DNA of 43,044 nucleotides from Phocaeicola sp. (GTDB lineage Bacteria > Bacteroidota > Bacteroidia > Bacteroidales > Bacteroidaceae). Under the pieces are notes generated by a model. The model saw only the letters and a program-made list of their open reading frames with translations, searched no databases and was not told where the DNA came from. Made by a program: the position numbers and the translations under genes. Within the stretch, counting starts at the first letter, position 1, and every line of letters begins with the position of its first letter. Shown here piece by piece: positions 15,499-24,780 of this stretch. The stretch is taken from contig JAHHQV010000019.1 in the NCBI GenBank assembly GCA_020026175.1, positions 1-43,044 of the forward strand. The letters are read 5' to 3'.

Positions 15499-15828
15499 TC
15501 AATTCTCCGGAACATATATAATTTCACCGTTGTCAAGTTCGTAAGCAATACCTACCTTCTTTCCTTTCTTTCCGCTTTTTGAAGACTGTTCCTCACTTGG
15601 AGTATATTTGTTTATTTTCTGACCTTCTTTGGTTATAATCTCCATATTTTCCTTACCTGGATTCTTAACCATCGTAAAATCTTCCTGACTGAACATTTCA
15701 GTCATATTATAACGACTCACCAAAGCAACCATAAGAGCTACGGCAAAAACCATCGCTACGTCAAAAAGATTGCTTACAACACTCATCGGGTCGTTATCTT
15801 CCTCTTTCTTCAATAAATTTCTTTTCAT
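15499..15828 (-). CDS. DUF2149 membrane protein (HmuV-like)
   Basis: 109 residues. A single N-terminal membrane segment (about residues 20-41, S-N-L-F-D-V-A-M-V-F-A-V-A-L-M-V-A-L) follows an acidic start D-P-M-S. The rest is hydrophilic and ends G-E-I-I-Y-V-P. That layout (short cytoplasmic start, one helix, periplasmic domain) resembles ExbD/TolR and matches DUF2149. Its ATG overlaps the stop of the TolQ-like gene (TGATG at 15828), so the two are translationally coupled and probably form a channel pair. By order it corresponds to HmuV of the Porphyromonas hmuYRSTUV locus. Confidence 0.8.
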   Translation of the reverse strand: MKRNLLKKEEDNDPMSVVSNLFDVAMVFAVALMVALVSRYNMTEMFSQEDFTMVKNPGKENMEIITKEGQKINKYTPSEEQSSKSGKKGKKVGIAYELDNGEIIYVPEN

Positions 15829-16427
15829 CAGTTCTTTCTGCTTTCGTTCAACATTTCTGACAAGAACTCAAGATTTGTCATATCCTGAAGATACCAGCGC
15901 TGTTTTACCTGCTGAGTTATAAAACCTATAGCAGCAGCAAACAGTCCAACTACAGTTGTAGCAAAAGCCACCTGCATGTTATATGCCATAGAAGAGATAT
16001 CACCTGTTGAAAGTCCCACCAAGGCAGGTCCCATAGGGATAAGAGTACCCATAAGACCAAGCATAGGTCCCATTTTAGAAAGTGTCTTAGATATAGCCAA
16101 ATCCTTGTCGGCTGTTATTTCATAATCAGACAACAATCGCTGTACATGCGAAGGACTATCCTTTGACTCTATAATCTTATGAATATATTTTATGATCAGA
16201 GAGTTAGTCTTAACAGGCAAATTCGACTTCAGCTTTTCTATTCCATCTGGAGTCAACGAATCAAATTCCGTTCTCAACAGAGATTCTGTTTTTCTTATTG
16301 ATATATACTGACCGAAAAAGCTACCTATCAACATTAGAGAACGAATAAACAATATGATAAGTAATACTATTACAGGAACAAGAAGACCCGTAGAAATCCA
16401 ATACAAAATGTCCGAAATATAGTTCAT
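15828..16427 (-). CDS. MotA/TolQ/ExbB-type proton channel protein (HmuU-like)
   Basis: 199 residues with three membrane segments: about 11-31, about 116-140 and about 153-173. The conserved channel block reads G-P-M-L-G-L-M-G-T-L-I-P-M-G-P-A-L (about 118-134) and A-F-A-T-T-V-V-G-L-F-A-A-A-I-G (about 152-166), diagnostic for the ExbB/TolQ/MotA family. Such channels use the proton motive force to drive work at the envelope. Here the partner is the DUF2149 protein rather than a canonical ExbD, and the client is presumably the membrane-anchored CobN-like chelatase encoded upstream in the same operon. Confidence 0.88.
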   Translation of the reverse strand: MNYISDILYWISTGLLVPVIVLLIILFIRSLMLIGSFFGQYISIRKTESLLRTEFDSLTPDGIEKLKSNLPVKTNSLIIKYIHKIIESKDSPSHVQRLLSDYEITADKDLAISKTLSKMGPMLGLMGTLIPMGPALVGLSTGDISSMAYNMQVAFATTVVGLFAAAIGFITQQVKQRWYLQDMTNLEFLSEMLNESRKN

Positions 16428-16455
16428 GATATTTATTATTTTTAAGTGTGTTATT

Positions 16456-17142
16456 TTATTTTAATCTGTTGATTTTATACTTTCTTATCATTATTCCCAA
16501 CAATCCTCCGGCAATAACCATTAATATCAGCCCCAAGAAAGCACTCCAATCAACCTCTCCCATTCCTTTCATTGCCGTTCTGCCATTTACAGTAGCAACA
16601 ATACCAAGAATAGCTGTAAAAGAGTTTGTAAGGAACATAAGTTCAAGTCTCAACTCTTTTTCGGGCAGCAACCATCTCAGGAAGACCGTACCCAACGGTA
16701 TCAAAACCAATACCACAGCAGCCATAGACCATGCTACAACCGAAAATGATATTCCCGGAAAATTGAAAATCAACCATACAAGTGTACTGAACAAAACCGG
16801 GAAAATAAGAAAACCTGGGAACCATCGCAATACTCTATATGCCCAAAGAGTACGCTGCTTTACTTTTCCTCCAGTAAGCATGTGAACAGCAAGCATACAA
16901 AAACTGAGTTGAAGACACACCTCTATGCTCAATATCACAGAAGTATCAAGCATCAAAGTAGGGTTTGCCAACCAGTCTGCTATCTGGGTTTTAGACTGCT
17001 CTATAGCATACGGCCACATAAATCCTGTAAACAAGGCACAAGCCACAGATATGGCAGCAACAGCCCAACGCTTGCTATAGGTTTGCTTCAACATGAAGTT
17101 AAAGCAAACCAAAATCATAAGCACTAAAACAACTGTCTGCAT
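16456..17142 (-). CDS. polytopic membrane protein of the HmuSTUV set (HmuT-like)
   Basis: 228 residues with about six to seven hydrophobic segments: residues 2-20, 28-48, 66-88, 107-128, 131-152, 170-195 and 197-218. No catalytic motif is recognisable. It lies between the CobN-like gene (7 bp gap) and the TolQ-like gene (28 bp gap) on the same strand, so it belongs to the same operon. The position equals HmuT in Porphyromonas gingivalis. A role as inner-membrane partner for porphyrin or metal transfer is only an inference from context. Confidence 0.7.
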   Translation of the reverse strand: MQTVVLVLMILVCFNFMLKQTYSKRWAVAAISVACALFTGFMWPYAIEQSKTQIADWLANPTLMLDTSVILSIEVCLQLSFCMLAVHMLTGGKVKQRTLWAYRVLRWFPGFLIFPVLFSTLVWLIFNFPGISFSVVAWSMAAVVLVLIPLGTVFLRWLLPEKELRLELMFLTNSFTAILGIVATVNGRTAMKGMGEVDWSAFLGLILMVIAGGLLGIMIRKYKINRLK

Positions 17143-17149
17143 ATTATTA

Positions 17150-20100
17150 TTATTCCATTTCTTTACGTTTCTTGCGTATGACGATAACCAGCAACAAAAT
17201 AGTGATTACAACAGCTATACCTACAATAGTATTGCTTAGTGTGTTAGTCTCTTCTTCTGCCTGCATTGAAGATATTTCCTCCTTCTTCATTACCATACCT
17301 TTATCAGAAGATTCGGCTACAGCCTCACGTACTTCTGAAATCTTTTCCTTATACTGTGATGCAGACTTGCTGTCGGTATTTGAAGCTATAAACTCACGAA
17401 GTTTAGCATTATCACATACAAATCCAGAACAGCCAGGATTAAATTCATTTACAAGTTCTGTATGAAGTGCAGCAACATCCTTCAATTGTTGTTCGCTAGC
17501 TTTCCACATACCCTTGCGTGCCGTTTCCATCATTACGGCTGTTATTTCCTGAAGTGCGGCAGGATTTTTTCCTTCAAAGAAATCCTTCACACCAAGATCA
17601 AACTTATCCTTTACATACACATTATAGATTTCATCCCAAATCTGATTGTCGATAGCTTTAGGCTTCATTACATTCCAACCATAAGTGTTACGTATGATAT
17701 CAGCAAAAGAACTTGCAGAAGTAGCTTCACCCTTCATCTTTTCCTTTATATACTCAGGGTTGAAAATAGTAGTACGGCTTTCTATACCAATTGCCTCTTT
17801 CACTTCCTGCATACGTACATTATTGCGGTTTCTGTAGTCGCTTAGATAAGCATCAGGGTCTTTGCCGGTAACATTACGTACAGCCAAGTTCATACCACCC
17901 ATAAATTCATACACATGGTCTAGGCTCAAAGCGCCCCATGTATTGCTCTGTCGTGGCTGTATAACAGCATCTGTACGTGTCAGAGCAGCTTCGAAAGCAA
18001 ACTTACGGAATACTTCCCAGTTTTTCTCGCTGCCATAGTAAGCTCCCATATTGTTGAGATAAGTATCTGCTATTTCAGACTCACTTTCCCATCTGTCGCC
18101 AGACTCTACCATGCCAGTGATACCTGTACCATAATTACCGTTCATACCGCCAAACACACGGAAGGCAGCCATTTCGCGAGCTTCTTTAGGAGTCAATCCT
18201 TTTTCGATGAGCGCTCGTTCGGATTCTACAACACCTTCTGCCACCTGGTTTTCATACACATCATCTTTTGCTGCGGCAGCCATTTCTACTGCACGATTTA
18301 TAAGGAACAATCTCGAAGCAGCAAGGTCTCTGAGCTGTCCACTTGTCTGCACAACCACATCAATACGAGGTCTTCCAAGTTCCTTTGAAGGAATAAGTCG
18401 GATATCGTTCACTCTTCCAAAAGCATCACGAATTGGTTCCACTCCTAACATATACAATATTTGTGCTACTGTAGCACCTTCAGTCTCAATAAACTCACCG
18501 CTCCACAAAGTATAGCTTACCTTGCGAGGTATAGAGTCATTATGACGTTTCTTATACATATTTATAGTATTGTCGGCAAGGCGTATTCCTTTTTCCCAAG
18601 CAGCTTCAGACGGAGTGGCCTCAGCATTTATAGAATAGAGGTTACGTCCAGTAGGTAGCGTATTAGGGTTCGCTATAGGATCACCTCCAGGAGAAGGTTT
18701 AGTATATCCACCACTCAAAGCATTCATCATGCTTCCAAGTTCTTTTTCAGGACTACTTTCAAGAGCATTCTTATAGTTTATCACATTCATGATAGTGCGT
18801 TCCACTTCATTTATTGCGACAGCCTTATTTATCTGCTCCTTAGTATATTCCTTCTTCTTTCCCATCCTTCTCATCATCATTGCCATCATGCTGTCAGGAT
18901 TCTTCTTCGAAGCATCTATTTCGTGAGCTTCTTTCAGTTCATCGGAATTAATGCCTATAGTTTTGCAAACAAGTTCTTCTGTTGCAGCATTAGGGTTTTG
19001 CAATAATATCCCTACCAAATTACGTGCAGGTTCCAGATACTTCTTTGTGAAGATAGTGCTATGCTTTTCAGTCTGCGGATCGGCTGTTCCACGCATTTTG
19101 TCCAATGCTAACATACTATAGGCTATAGGTTCTGTAGCCATAGCATATACACTTGATTGTATTCTCGCTTTTTCGTATGGTACTCCCATTGTATAAAGTT
19201 GGCCAGTTATCTTTTCATTAGCCAATTCTTCTGCAAAGTTCTCCACTCTCGATACCTCATCTTCGGTATATGGATTTACAAGAACACTGTCCAGCCCAAG
19301 CTCTCTATGAATACCTAGTTTCACAGTAAGGGCCTTCACCTTAAGAGAAGCCTTGTCCAGATTTTTCGGATTGACATTATCTTCTCCTAGGATATTGTTA
19401 TAATTCTTCACAGCCTCGCTCAAGTCACGGTATATACCTCTCACCTTACTTTCCATGAATGGAGGAGTAAGATATGACTGAAGTCCGGCATAAGAACGTC
19501 TCTTTGCTATGATACCTTCGCCCACATTTCCTATAGAATATATATAGAAATGAGGTAACGCCCCTACCAGTCTGTCAGGCCAGTCCAAGTCAGACAGAGC
19601 GACCTGTTTTTTAGGAGTAAACTCAAGGCTGCCATGAGTACCGAAATGTATCATTGCATCGGCCTTAAAACCAAATTGAGTCCACAAATACGATGCTATA
19701 TAAGTATGAGGTGGTGCTGCATCAGTTCCATGCACAATGTGGAATGAGTTTGAACCTCCACCGGCAGCATTCTGAGGCAACAACACTACATTGCCCAACT
19801 GAACTCTAGCTACTCCCAGTCTTCCATCATCTGTCACCATATACTGTCCAGGAAATTCACCATTGGCAGCAACTACCTCAGCATATTTTTCAGGACGCAA
19901 AGTCTTTTTCACCCATTCTTCATACTGTTCTTTAGTTATCAGTTCAGGGTTACCTTCCTTCATAAACTTATCAAAAGCACCCTCAGCATAAAGATTGAAT
20001 ACCGACCCCTGAGACTGAATCATTTTTCCCAGTTCTTCACTGCTAGAAGGAAGATTTTCAACCTTATATCCTTCTTTTTTCATCTTTACCAGCAAATTAT

Positions 20101-21259
20101 ATATAGAAGGAAGCACTTCCATGCCAGCAGCATTAAGAGCATTCTGTCCAGGACCCTTATAATAATAAATAGCCACACGCTTTTCTGAATTCGGCTTATT
20201 TTTGAGAGTAATATAATTGTTTACTGTCTTTACAAAAGTTTCGAGCCTTTCAGGTATGGCAAAAGCATGCTGAAGTCCTTCTTCATCTTTATAATGTCCG
20301 AACAATGCAAACGGACGAATAGCACCATCTATTTCGGGAGTAACAACACTCTGCGACAAGAAACCACCATTCATTCCCATATTATCCTTTTCCCAGTCTT
20401 CCACAAGACGGTTGATGTTAAGCGGAGAGAAAAGAGGGATATTCTGTTTTGCCAGGTAATTTACGATATAGTCACCCATACGTCCATGCGCCATATTTAT
20501 CACAGCAGAAGGAGAAACAGAGTCTACATGATGTGATCTTACAAAACGTGGCATGTCTCTCACTGAATAAACCACATTTCCGGTCTCTTCAAGTCTCTTT
20601 ATCAAGTCAGTAGGTTCACCCATCTGTCCTGTAATAATTATCCTTGCAGCATTATCTTTCCACAATCCGTTATCTTTCAAGAAGTTGTTGTAATCATTCA
20701 CCGAATTAAAACCCAGAGGTTCTTCTTCAGGATTCTTAGGGTCTACATGATACATCATATCATTTGATGCAGCCACTACCGCTTCAGGTTCCGACAACGA
20801 TAATTTCTTTTTATCTATATACTTTCTTACATAATTAAGAACACTTCTATAGTTGCGTCTTCCGCCGTTTCCCAAATAATCTTTCAAAGTATCGGCTGCA
20901 ACAGAATCCAACGAACAGATATCATTTGCTGGATTTGTTATAGCTGTCGACAATACAGAAAGCCCTTTCTTCGATTTCTCGATAATCACATTTCTCTGTT
21001 CTTCGGTTATCTGCAGACCCATAGCATTGATGAAAATCATATCAAAATCATCCAGCTTGTCCAAATGTTCCACATCAACCTCGCCGATGCTTATAAAAGA
21101 ATTGGTATTTGCCTTTGAAATTTCACCCAGGGTTATCACTTGATAATTGATGAAACCCACCCTAGTAGTGCTGAACCAAAGATTCCATATGCCTATGCAC
21201 AATATCACAAGCGCAACAAAACCTCCGGCTAGAACTATAAGCCTTTTTTTAGTTTTCAT
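17150..21259 (-). CDS. hmuS: membrane-anchored CobN-like chelatase, probable haem dechelatase
   Basis: 1369 residues of the CobN/BchH/ChlH family. CobN-type motifs are clear: M-I-H-F-G-T-H-G-S-L-E-F-T-P (about 535-548) followed by P-D-R-L-V-G-A-L-P-H-F-Y-I-Y and I-A-K-R-R-S-Y-A. It differs from cytosolic CobN in having an N-terminal membrane anchor (residues 7-29) and a C-terminal one (about 1340-1362, then R-K-K-R-K-E), which places the catalytic body outside the cytosol. No cobS, cobT or other B12 genes are nearby; instead a TolQ-like channel and a DUF2149 protein follow, as in Porphyromonas hmuYRSTUV. Bacteroidetes HmuS has been linked to iron release from haem, and that is the best reading here. 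Cobalt or magnesium chelation is the alternative. Confidence 0.85.
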   Translation of the reverse strand: MKTKKRLIVLAGGFVALVILCIGIWNLWFSTTRVGFINYQVITLGEISKANTNSFISIGEVDVEHLDKLDDFDMIFINAMGLQITEEQRNVIIEKSKKGLSVLSTAITNPANDICSLDSVAADTLKDYLGNGGRRNYRSVLNYVRKYIDKKKLSLSEPEAVVAASNDMMYHVDPKNPEEEPLGFNSVNDYNNFLKDNGLWKDNAARIIITGQMGEPTDLIKRLEETGNVVYSVRDMPRFVRSHHVDSVSPSAVINMAHGRMGDYIVNYLAKQNIPLFSPLNINRLVEDWEKDNMGMNGGFLSQSVVTPEIDGAIRPFALFGHYKDEEGLQHAFAIPERLETFVKTVNNYITLKNKPNSEKRVAIYYYKGPGQNALNAAGMEVLPSIYNLLVKMKKEGYKVENLPSSSEELGKMIQSQGSVFNLYAEGAFDKFMKEGNPELITKEQYEEWVKKTLRPEKYAEVVAANGEFPGQYMVTDDGRLGVARVQLGNVVLLPQNAAGGGSNSFHIVHGTDAAPPHTYIASYLWTQFGFKADAMIHFGTHGSLEFTPKKQVALSDLDWPDRLVGALPHFYIYSIGNVGEGIIAKRRSYAGLQSYLTPPFMESKVRGIYRDLSEAVKNYNNILGEDNVNPKNLDKASLKVKALTVKLGIHRELGLDSVLVNPYTEDEVSRVENFAEELANEKITGQLYTMGVPYEKARIQSSVYAMATEPIAYSMLALDKMRGTADPQTEKHSTIFTKKYLEPARNLVGILLQNPNAATEELVCKTIGINSDELKEAHEIDASKKNPDSMMAMMMRRMGKKKEYTKEQINKAVAINEVERTIMNVINYKNALESSPEKELGSMMNALSGGYTKPSPGGDPIANPNTLPTGRNLYSINAEATPSEAAWEKGIRLADNTINMYKKRHNDSIPRKVSYTLWSGEFIETEGATVAQILYMLGVEPIRDAFGRVNDIRLIPSKELGRPRIDVVVQTSGQLRDLAASRLFLINRAVEMAAAAKDDVYENQVAEGVVESERALIEKGLTPKEAREMAAFRVFGGMNGNYGTGITGMVESGDRWESESEIADTYLNNMGAYYGSEKNWEVFRKFAFEAALTRTDAVIQPRQSNTWGALSLDHVYEFMGGMNLAVRNVTGKDPDAYLSDYRNRNNVRMQEVKEAIGIESRTTIFNPEYIKEKMKGEATSASSFADIIRNTYGWNVMKPKAIDNQIWDEIYNVYVKDKFDLGVKDFFEGKNPAALQEITAVMMETARKGMWKASEQQLKDVAALHTELVNEFNPGCSGFVCDNAKLREFIASNTDSKSASQYKEKISEVREAVAESSDKGMVMKKEEISSMQAEEETNTLSNTIVGIAVVITILLLVIVIRKKRKEME

Positions 21260-21379
21260 TTTCTTATTGATTAATTATTTATTGGTATATTCATTATCCT
21301 AAAAACAAAAATACAAAACCGATAGAAAGACCATCAGAACACGCTTAATCTACGATAATATATTACGTTTTTGCAGGTG

Positions 21380-21410
21380 CAAAGGTAAAATATGACACAA
21401 GGCGTATCAA
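21380..21410 (-). promoter_or_regulatory. promoter of the hmuS-like operon
   Basis: On the minus strand TACCTTTG (21387-21380) is a perfect -7 box, and TTGA (21410-21407) stands 19 bp upstream as the -33 element. The start would fall near 21373, giving a leader of about 110 nt. The -33 box lies inside the left arm of the inverted repeat 21402-21435. Confidence 0.65.
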
Positions 21411-21435
21411 TACCTACAAATTGGTATTTATACGC
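21402..21435. promoter_or_regulatory. inverted repeat, probable operator
   Basis: Arms GCGTATCAATACC (21402-21414) and GGTATTTATACGC (21423-21435) are complementary at 12 of 13 positions with an 8-bp spacer. It overlaps the -33 box of the hmuS-like promoter, where a bound dimer would block RNA polymerase. It also lies about 50 bp upstream of the antiporter promoter. The controlling protein is unknown; a metal- or haem-responsive repressor would fit the downstream genes. Confidence 0.55.
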
Positions 21436-21480
21436 ACACACTCTTCTGTCAATCCCAAAGGCATAAAACCATAAGAGAAA

Positions 21481-21513
21481 TTGAGATTATGAAACAAAAA
21501 TTAATTACCTTTG
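21481..21513 (+). promoter_or_regulatory. promoter of the Na+/H+ antiporter gene
   Basis: TACCTTTG at 21506-21513 is a perfect -7 box, with TTGA at 21481-21484 (21-bp spacer) as a weak -33. Transcription would start near 21520, inside the longest possible antiporter frame (ATG 21489). This supports ATG 21552 as the real start. Confidence 0.55.
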
Positions 21514-21551
21514 TTTATCTTTTTATAAATACATATTTAATCTTTAATATC

Positions 21552-23684
21552 ATGGAAGACTTTGGATTTCTACAACCATTGCTGCTCACTATAGCCGGAT
21601 TGGTTATAGGAGCATTACTAAAATCATTATTAAAGCATAGTCGTTTTCCTTATACCGTAGGGCTTTTTGCCATAGGACTTACAACGGGGATACTGAACAG
21701 ATATGAAGCATTTATCCCTATACCGCATATGACGGAGGCTCTTAACAGTGTAGCCAATATAAATCCGGACTTGATATTATATCTTTTTCTGCCGATATTG
21801 ATTTTCGATGCTGCCTACGAACTCAACATGCACATATTCAAGAAAACACTTGCCAATGCCACACTATTGGCTGCACCTGGACTGATTATCTGCATGATAC
21901 TTACAGCTGCCTTGATGGTAGGCATAGGTACATTCATCCCTGGATATGAATTGTGGTCGTGGACATTTGCCATGATTTTCGGCGCGCTTATCAGTGCTAC
22001 AGACCCGGTAGCCGTGGTAGCTCTTCTACATGAACTGAAGACAAGCAAGCGCTTTTCTACACTTGTAGATGCAGAGTCCCTACTCAACGACGGCACTGGC
22101 ATAGTATGTTTCATGCTATTCTTCGGGGCATACACCGCAAGCGGAGAAAGTACAGAACCGCCAATGGTGGAATTTATAAAAGTAATAAGCATCAGTACCT
22201 TGCTGGGGTACTCACTTGCAAGGTTTGTCATATGGTTCATTACCCGTATCAACTCTGAAGAAATGATACAAAACAGTGTTATTATACTTTCGGCCTACGT
22301 TACATTTATCTTGTCGCAATACTATCTGGGCGTATCAGGAGTTATAGCACTTGTAGCTTTCGGACTTACCGTTACCTATCATGGAAAACCAAGACTGAAA
22401 GCTGACGTAAACAAGTTTATGGAACATTTCTGGAGTCTGGCTACATACATAGCCAATACTCTGATTTTCATAATCGTAGGTATTGTAATAGCCGAAAAGG
22501 TAACATTCAGTTGGAGTTCGGTAGGAGTATTAATACTTATATATCTGTCACTCAATATATTCAGATATATAATGATTTCGATGCTATACCCATTTATGAA
22601 GAAAATGGGATACGGATTGTCAAAACGCGAATCTGTAATTCTCAGTTGGGGAGGTCTGCGAGGAGCATTGGCCATGACACTGGCATTGATGGTTACGTAC
22701 ACCGAATCTATCCCCGAAGAAATAAGAAGTCAGATACTTTTCTTCACCGCAGGCATTGTAACACTAACTTTGTGTATCAATGCCACTACCACAAGATGGC
22801 TACTCAACAGGCTTGGACTCATCGGTGCATCATCGGCAAGAGTACAACTGGACTATAAGATACAGAAAAGTATCAGAGAAAATTCGGAAAACTATTTTGC
22901 AAAACTACAGGAAAAGGAACATCTGAAGGGTGCACATTGGGAAAGAGTGCAACACTACATGATACACAAACCTGTAAACCCTGATGAAAAACCTAAGGAA
23001 AAAGCGGTAATTTCCGAAATAAGGCTGCGAATTCTTGACAAAGAAAAAACCGTATGTAAAGGCATATACGAAGAAGGAATAATTTCGGAAACTGCATTCC
23101 GCAGGCTTATGAACTCGCTTGACGAACTCTATGACCACGACGGAACTTATACACTAGATTTCAGAAACTCCATTTTCAACTTTTGTGATAAAGCAAATTC
23201 TATAAACAAAATGCGAAACATATCAGTCATACACAACTGGATGAGGTTTTATTTCAGAGAGAGGATAACGGTGATTTACGACCTTGGAAGAGGTTTTATG
23301 CTTCTACAGAAAGAAGACCTGAAACTCATAGACGAACTTTCAGGTTCTAATATTCTGAACAATGAACAAAAATCAGTACTCAATGTGCTAAAAGGTGAAG
23401 TCGAGAACAACATTTCCCGCATGGACAGCATGATAAGCACCATAGCACATGATTTTCCGAAAGCTTATAATCATGCACTTACAATGATGTCAATACGCAT
23501 GCTTCTAAGCAACGAAAAACGAACTGTAAAACAGATGATAAACAATGGCATTATAACCGAAAAAGATGCCGAGCCACTGCTCAGTAATATCGAAGAAAGA
23601 GCAGATGATGTCAACTCATTCAGCCATACGGTTTCTGCTTCTATTCTGAGATGGATGTTCTTTATCAAGAAAAAGGAAGTATGA
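21552..23684 (+). CDS. Na+/H+ antiporter (CPA1 family)
   Basis: 710 residues. The N-terminal half has about 12 membrane segments with the CPA1 signature: A-T-D-P-V-A-V-V-A-L-L (the ion-binding Asp, about residue 148), D-A-E-S-L-L-N-D-G-T-G (about 172-182), and S-W-G-G-L-R-G-A-L-A-M (about 365-375). It exchanges sodium (or potassium) for protons across the inner membrane. The C-terminal 280 residues or so are cytoplasmic and helical, containing an L-x-x-L-Y-D-H-D-type stretch, longer than in minimal NhaP and probably regulatory. I prefer ATG 21552 (M-E-D-F-G) over 21489 because the -7 box at 21506-21513 lies between them. It is transcribed away from the hmuS-like operon and ends in a terminator at 23711. 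Confidence 0.88.
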   Translation: MEDFGFLQPLLLTIAGLVIGALLKSLLKHSRFPYTVGLFAIGLTTGILNRYEAFIPIPHMTEALNSVANINPDLILYLFLPILIFDAAYELNMHIFKKTLANATLLAAPGLIICMILTAALMVGIGTFIPGYELWSWTFAMIFGALISATDPVAVVALLHELKTSKRFSTLVDAESLLNDGTGIVCFMLFFGAYTASGESTEPPMVEFIKVISISTLLGYSLARFVIWFITRINSEEMIQNSVIILSAYVTFILSQYYLGVSGVIALVAFGLTVTYHGKPRLKADVNKFMEHFWSLATYIANTLIFIIVGIVIAEKVTFSWSSVGVLILIYLSLNIFRYIMISMLYPFMKKMGYGLSKRESVILSWGGLRGALAMTLALMVTYTESIPEEIRSQILFFTAGIVTLTLCINATTTRWLLNRLGLIGASSARVQLDYKIQKSIRENSENYFAKLQEKEHLKGAHWERVQHYMIHKPVNPDEKPKEKAVISEIRLRILDKEKTVCKGIYEEGIISETAFRRLMNSLDELYDHDGTYTLDFRNSIFNFCDKANSINKMRNISVIHNWMRFYFRERITVIYDLGRGFMLLQKEDLKLIDELSGSNILNNEQKSVLNVLKGEVENNISRMDSMISTIAHDFPKAYNHALTMMSIRMLLSNEKRTVKQMINNGIITEKDAEPLLSNIEERADDVNSFSHTVSASILRWMFFIKKKEV

Positions 23685-23710
23685 AACAAATAACTACTTG
23701 AGCAATATAT

Positions 23711-23752
23711 AAATCCGCAATTGCCATATCTGACAGTTGCGGATTTTTTATT
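23711..23752 (+). terminator. terminator after the antiporter gene
   Basis: Stem AATCCGCAA (23712-23720) pairs with TTGCGGATT (23737-23745) around a 16-nt loop, followed by TTTTTATTT. It lies 27 bp after the antiporter stop. Confidence 0.85.
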
Positions 23753-23817
23753 TCCATACTAATCAGACAGAAATTGCCTAAATCATTCTCAAGCATCATC
23801 CATTGAAGATAGTTGTT

Positions 23818-24129
23818 CTAATTCACATTAGGTATAACAATGTCATAAGAAACATTATCCAAATCTGAAGGAAGTTTTGTCTCTTCATTTTCATCAGCAG
23901 ATTCATCTTTATTCTGATTATTTTCGTCAGATGCTGCATCATCTTTGTCTTTACTCTCTTCGGAATTTGTAAAGACTTTTATCCGCTTGGAATAAAGATT
24001 TATAACACACTGATAATCAGATGTAATAGAAAAAAACAATATAATGGCAATAACAGTAGTTTGTGTCTTACAAATTTTTATATACTTTTGCAGCAGATTT
24101 ATGAAGATTTCATTGGGGTGTAATTGCAA
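23818..24129 (-). CDS. hypothetical small membrane protein
   Basis: An open frame of 103 codons. It has a hydrophobic segment (T-T-V-I-A-I-I-L-F-F-S-I, about residues 24-36) and then a highly charged, Glu/Asp/Lys-rich tail (S-E-E-S-K-D-K-D-D through D-E-N-E-E-T) ending I-V-I-P-N-V. I do not recognise the family. The first third overlaps the well-formed plus-strand promoter of the next gene (24060-24090), so the true start may lie inside the frame, possibly at a non-ATG codon. The low-complexity acidic tail could be chance composition. Moderate to low confidence. Confidence 0.4.
   Translation of the reverse strand: MQLHPNEIFINLLQKYIKICKTQTTVIAIILFFSITSDYQCVINLYSKRIKVFTNSEESKDKDDAASDENNQNKDESADENEETKLPSDLDNVSYDIVIPNVN
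24060..24090 (+). promoter_or_regulatory. promoter of the beta-barrel protein gene
   Basis: TTTG (24060-24063), a 19-bp spacer and TACTTTTG (24083-24090) match the Bacteroidetes consensus exactly. The start near 24097 gives a leader of about 130 nt before ATG 24226. Confidence 0.75.
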
Positions 24130-24225
24130 TGCTACATTTTGTGAATCTTCATATTTTACAAGACAAGATTTATCTATACATTCAAACTTTTATTATTATC
24201 AAATAGCATTGCTTTATCAAGGTTT

Positions 24226-24777
24226 ATGAAAAGAATATTATTTATGGTAGCCTGTTTTATCTCACTGTCTACCTTTGCACAATCAGGTGAAAAAGAGTTT
24301 TACGTAAAAAGAGGTTACAAAGGAAGTGTAGAAGTGGGATTTGCAGCTGGAGCCGGAGAGGAAGGCCATAATAGAGGCGAATTGATTATGGTAAACGGTT
24401 TTCAGTTCAACAGATGGCTATCAGTGGGAATAGGTACCGGAATACAAGTATGGCAGGTAAGCCAACAAGTTACCCTACCATTGTTTGCAGATATAGAAGC
24501 TACATTCATGCAAAAGACTATATCACCATTTGCCGATTTAAGACTTGGATACTGCTGGGGATTGTCACAAGACGATTTCTTACCGAAAGATGGAATCTAT
24601 TTCACTCCTACTATAGGTTTCAGATGGGGAATGAAAAACAATAATACTGCATTGAAACTAGGTGTAGGATATTTAGTGCAGGGAAGCAAGATAAAACAGA
24701 ATTATCAAACTCCGAATCAATTTACAGAAACAATATTCTTTCATTCGTTGATTGCAAAAATCGCATTCGAATTTTAA
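24226..24777 (+). CDS. outer-membrane beta-barrel protein
   Basis: 183 residues. A signal peptide (M-K-R-I-L-F-M-V-A-C-F-I, cleavage after F-A-Q at about residue 20) precedes alternating aromatic/hydrophobic strands: G-S-V-E-V-G-F-A-A-G-A-G, Q-F-N-R-W-L-S-V-G-I-G-T-G, I-S-P-F-A-D-L-R-L-G-Y-C-W-G, L-K-L-G-V-G-Y. It ends with a strand finishing in Phe (A-K-I-A-F-E-F), the classical C-terminal signal for outer-membrane insertion. This is the small 8-stranded barrel type (OmpA/OmpX-like) common in Bacteroidetes. It has no specific known function. It has its own promoter (24060-24090) and terminator (24781-24827), so it is a single-gene unit. Confidence 0.8.
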   Translation: MKRILFMVACFISLSTFAQSGEKEFYVKRGYKGSVEVGFAAGAGEEGHNRGELIMVNGFQFNRWLSVGIGTGIQVWQVSQQVTLPLFADIEATFMQKTISPFADLRLGYCWGLSQDDFLPKDGIYFTPTIGFRWGMKNNNTALKLGVGYLVQGSKIKQNYQTPNQFTETIFFHSLIAKIAFEF

Positions 24778-24780
24778 TAC

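Noticed and set aside
16448..16885. Plus-strand frame of 145 codons opposite the HmuT-like gene
   Set aside because: It mirrors the codons of a well-supported membrane protein gene and shows no independent features.
17150..21259. Cytosolic cobaltochelatase CobN for cobalamin synthesis
   Set aside because: Membrane anchors at both ends, TolQ/DUF2149 partners and the absence of other cob genes point to the HmuS type.
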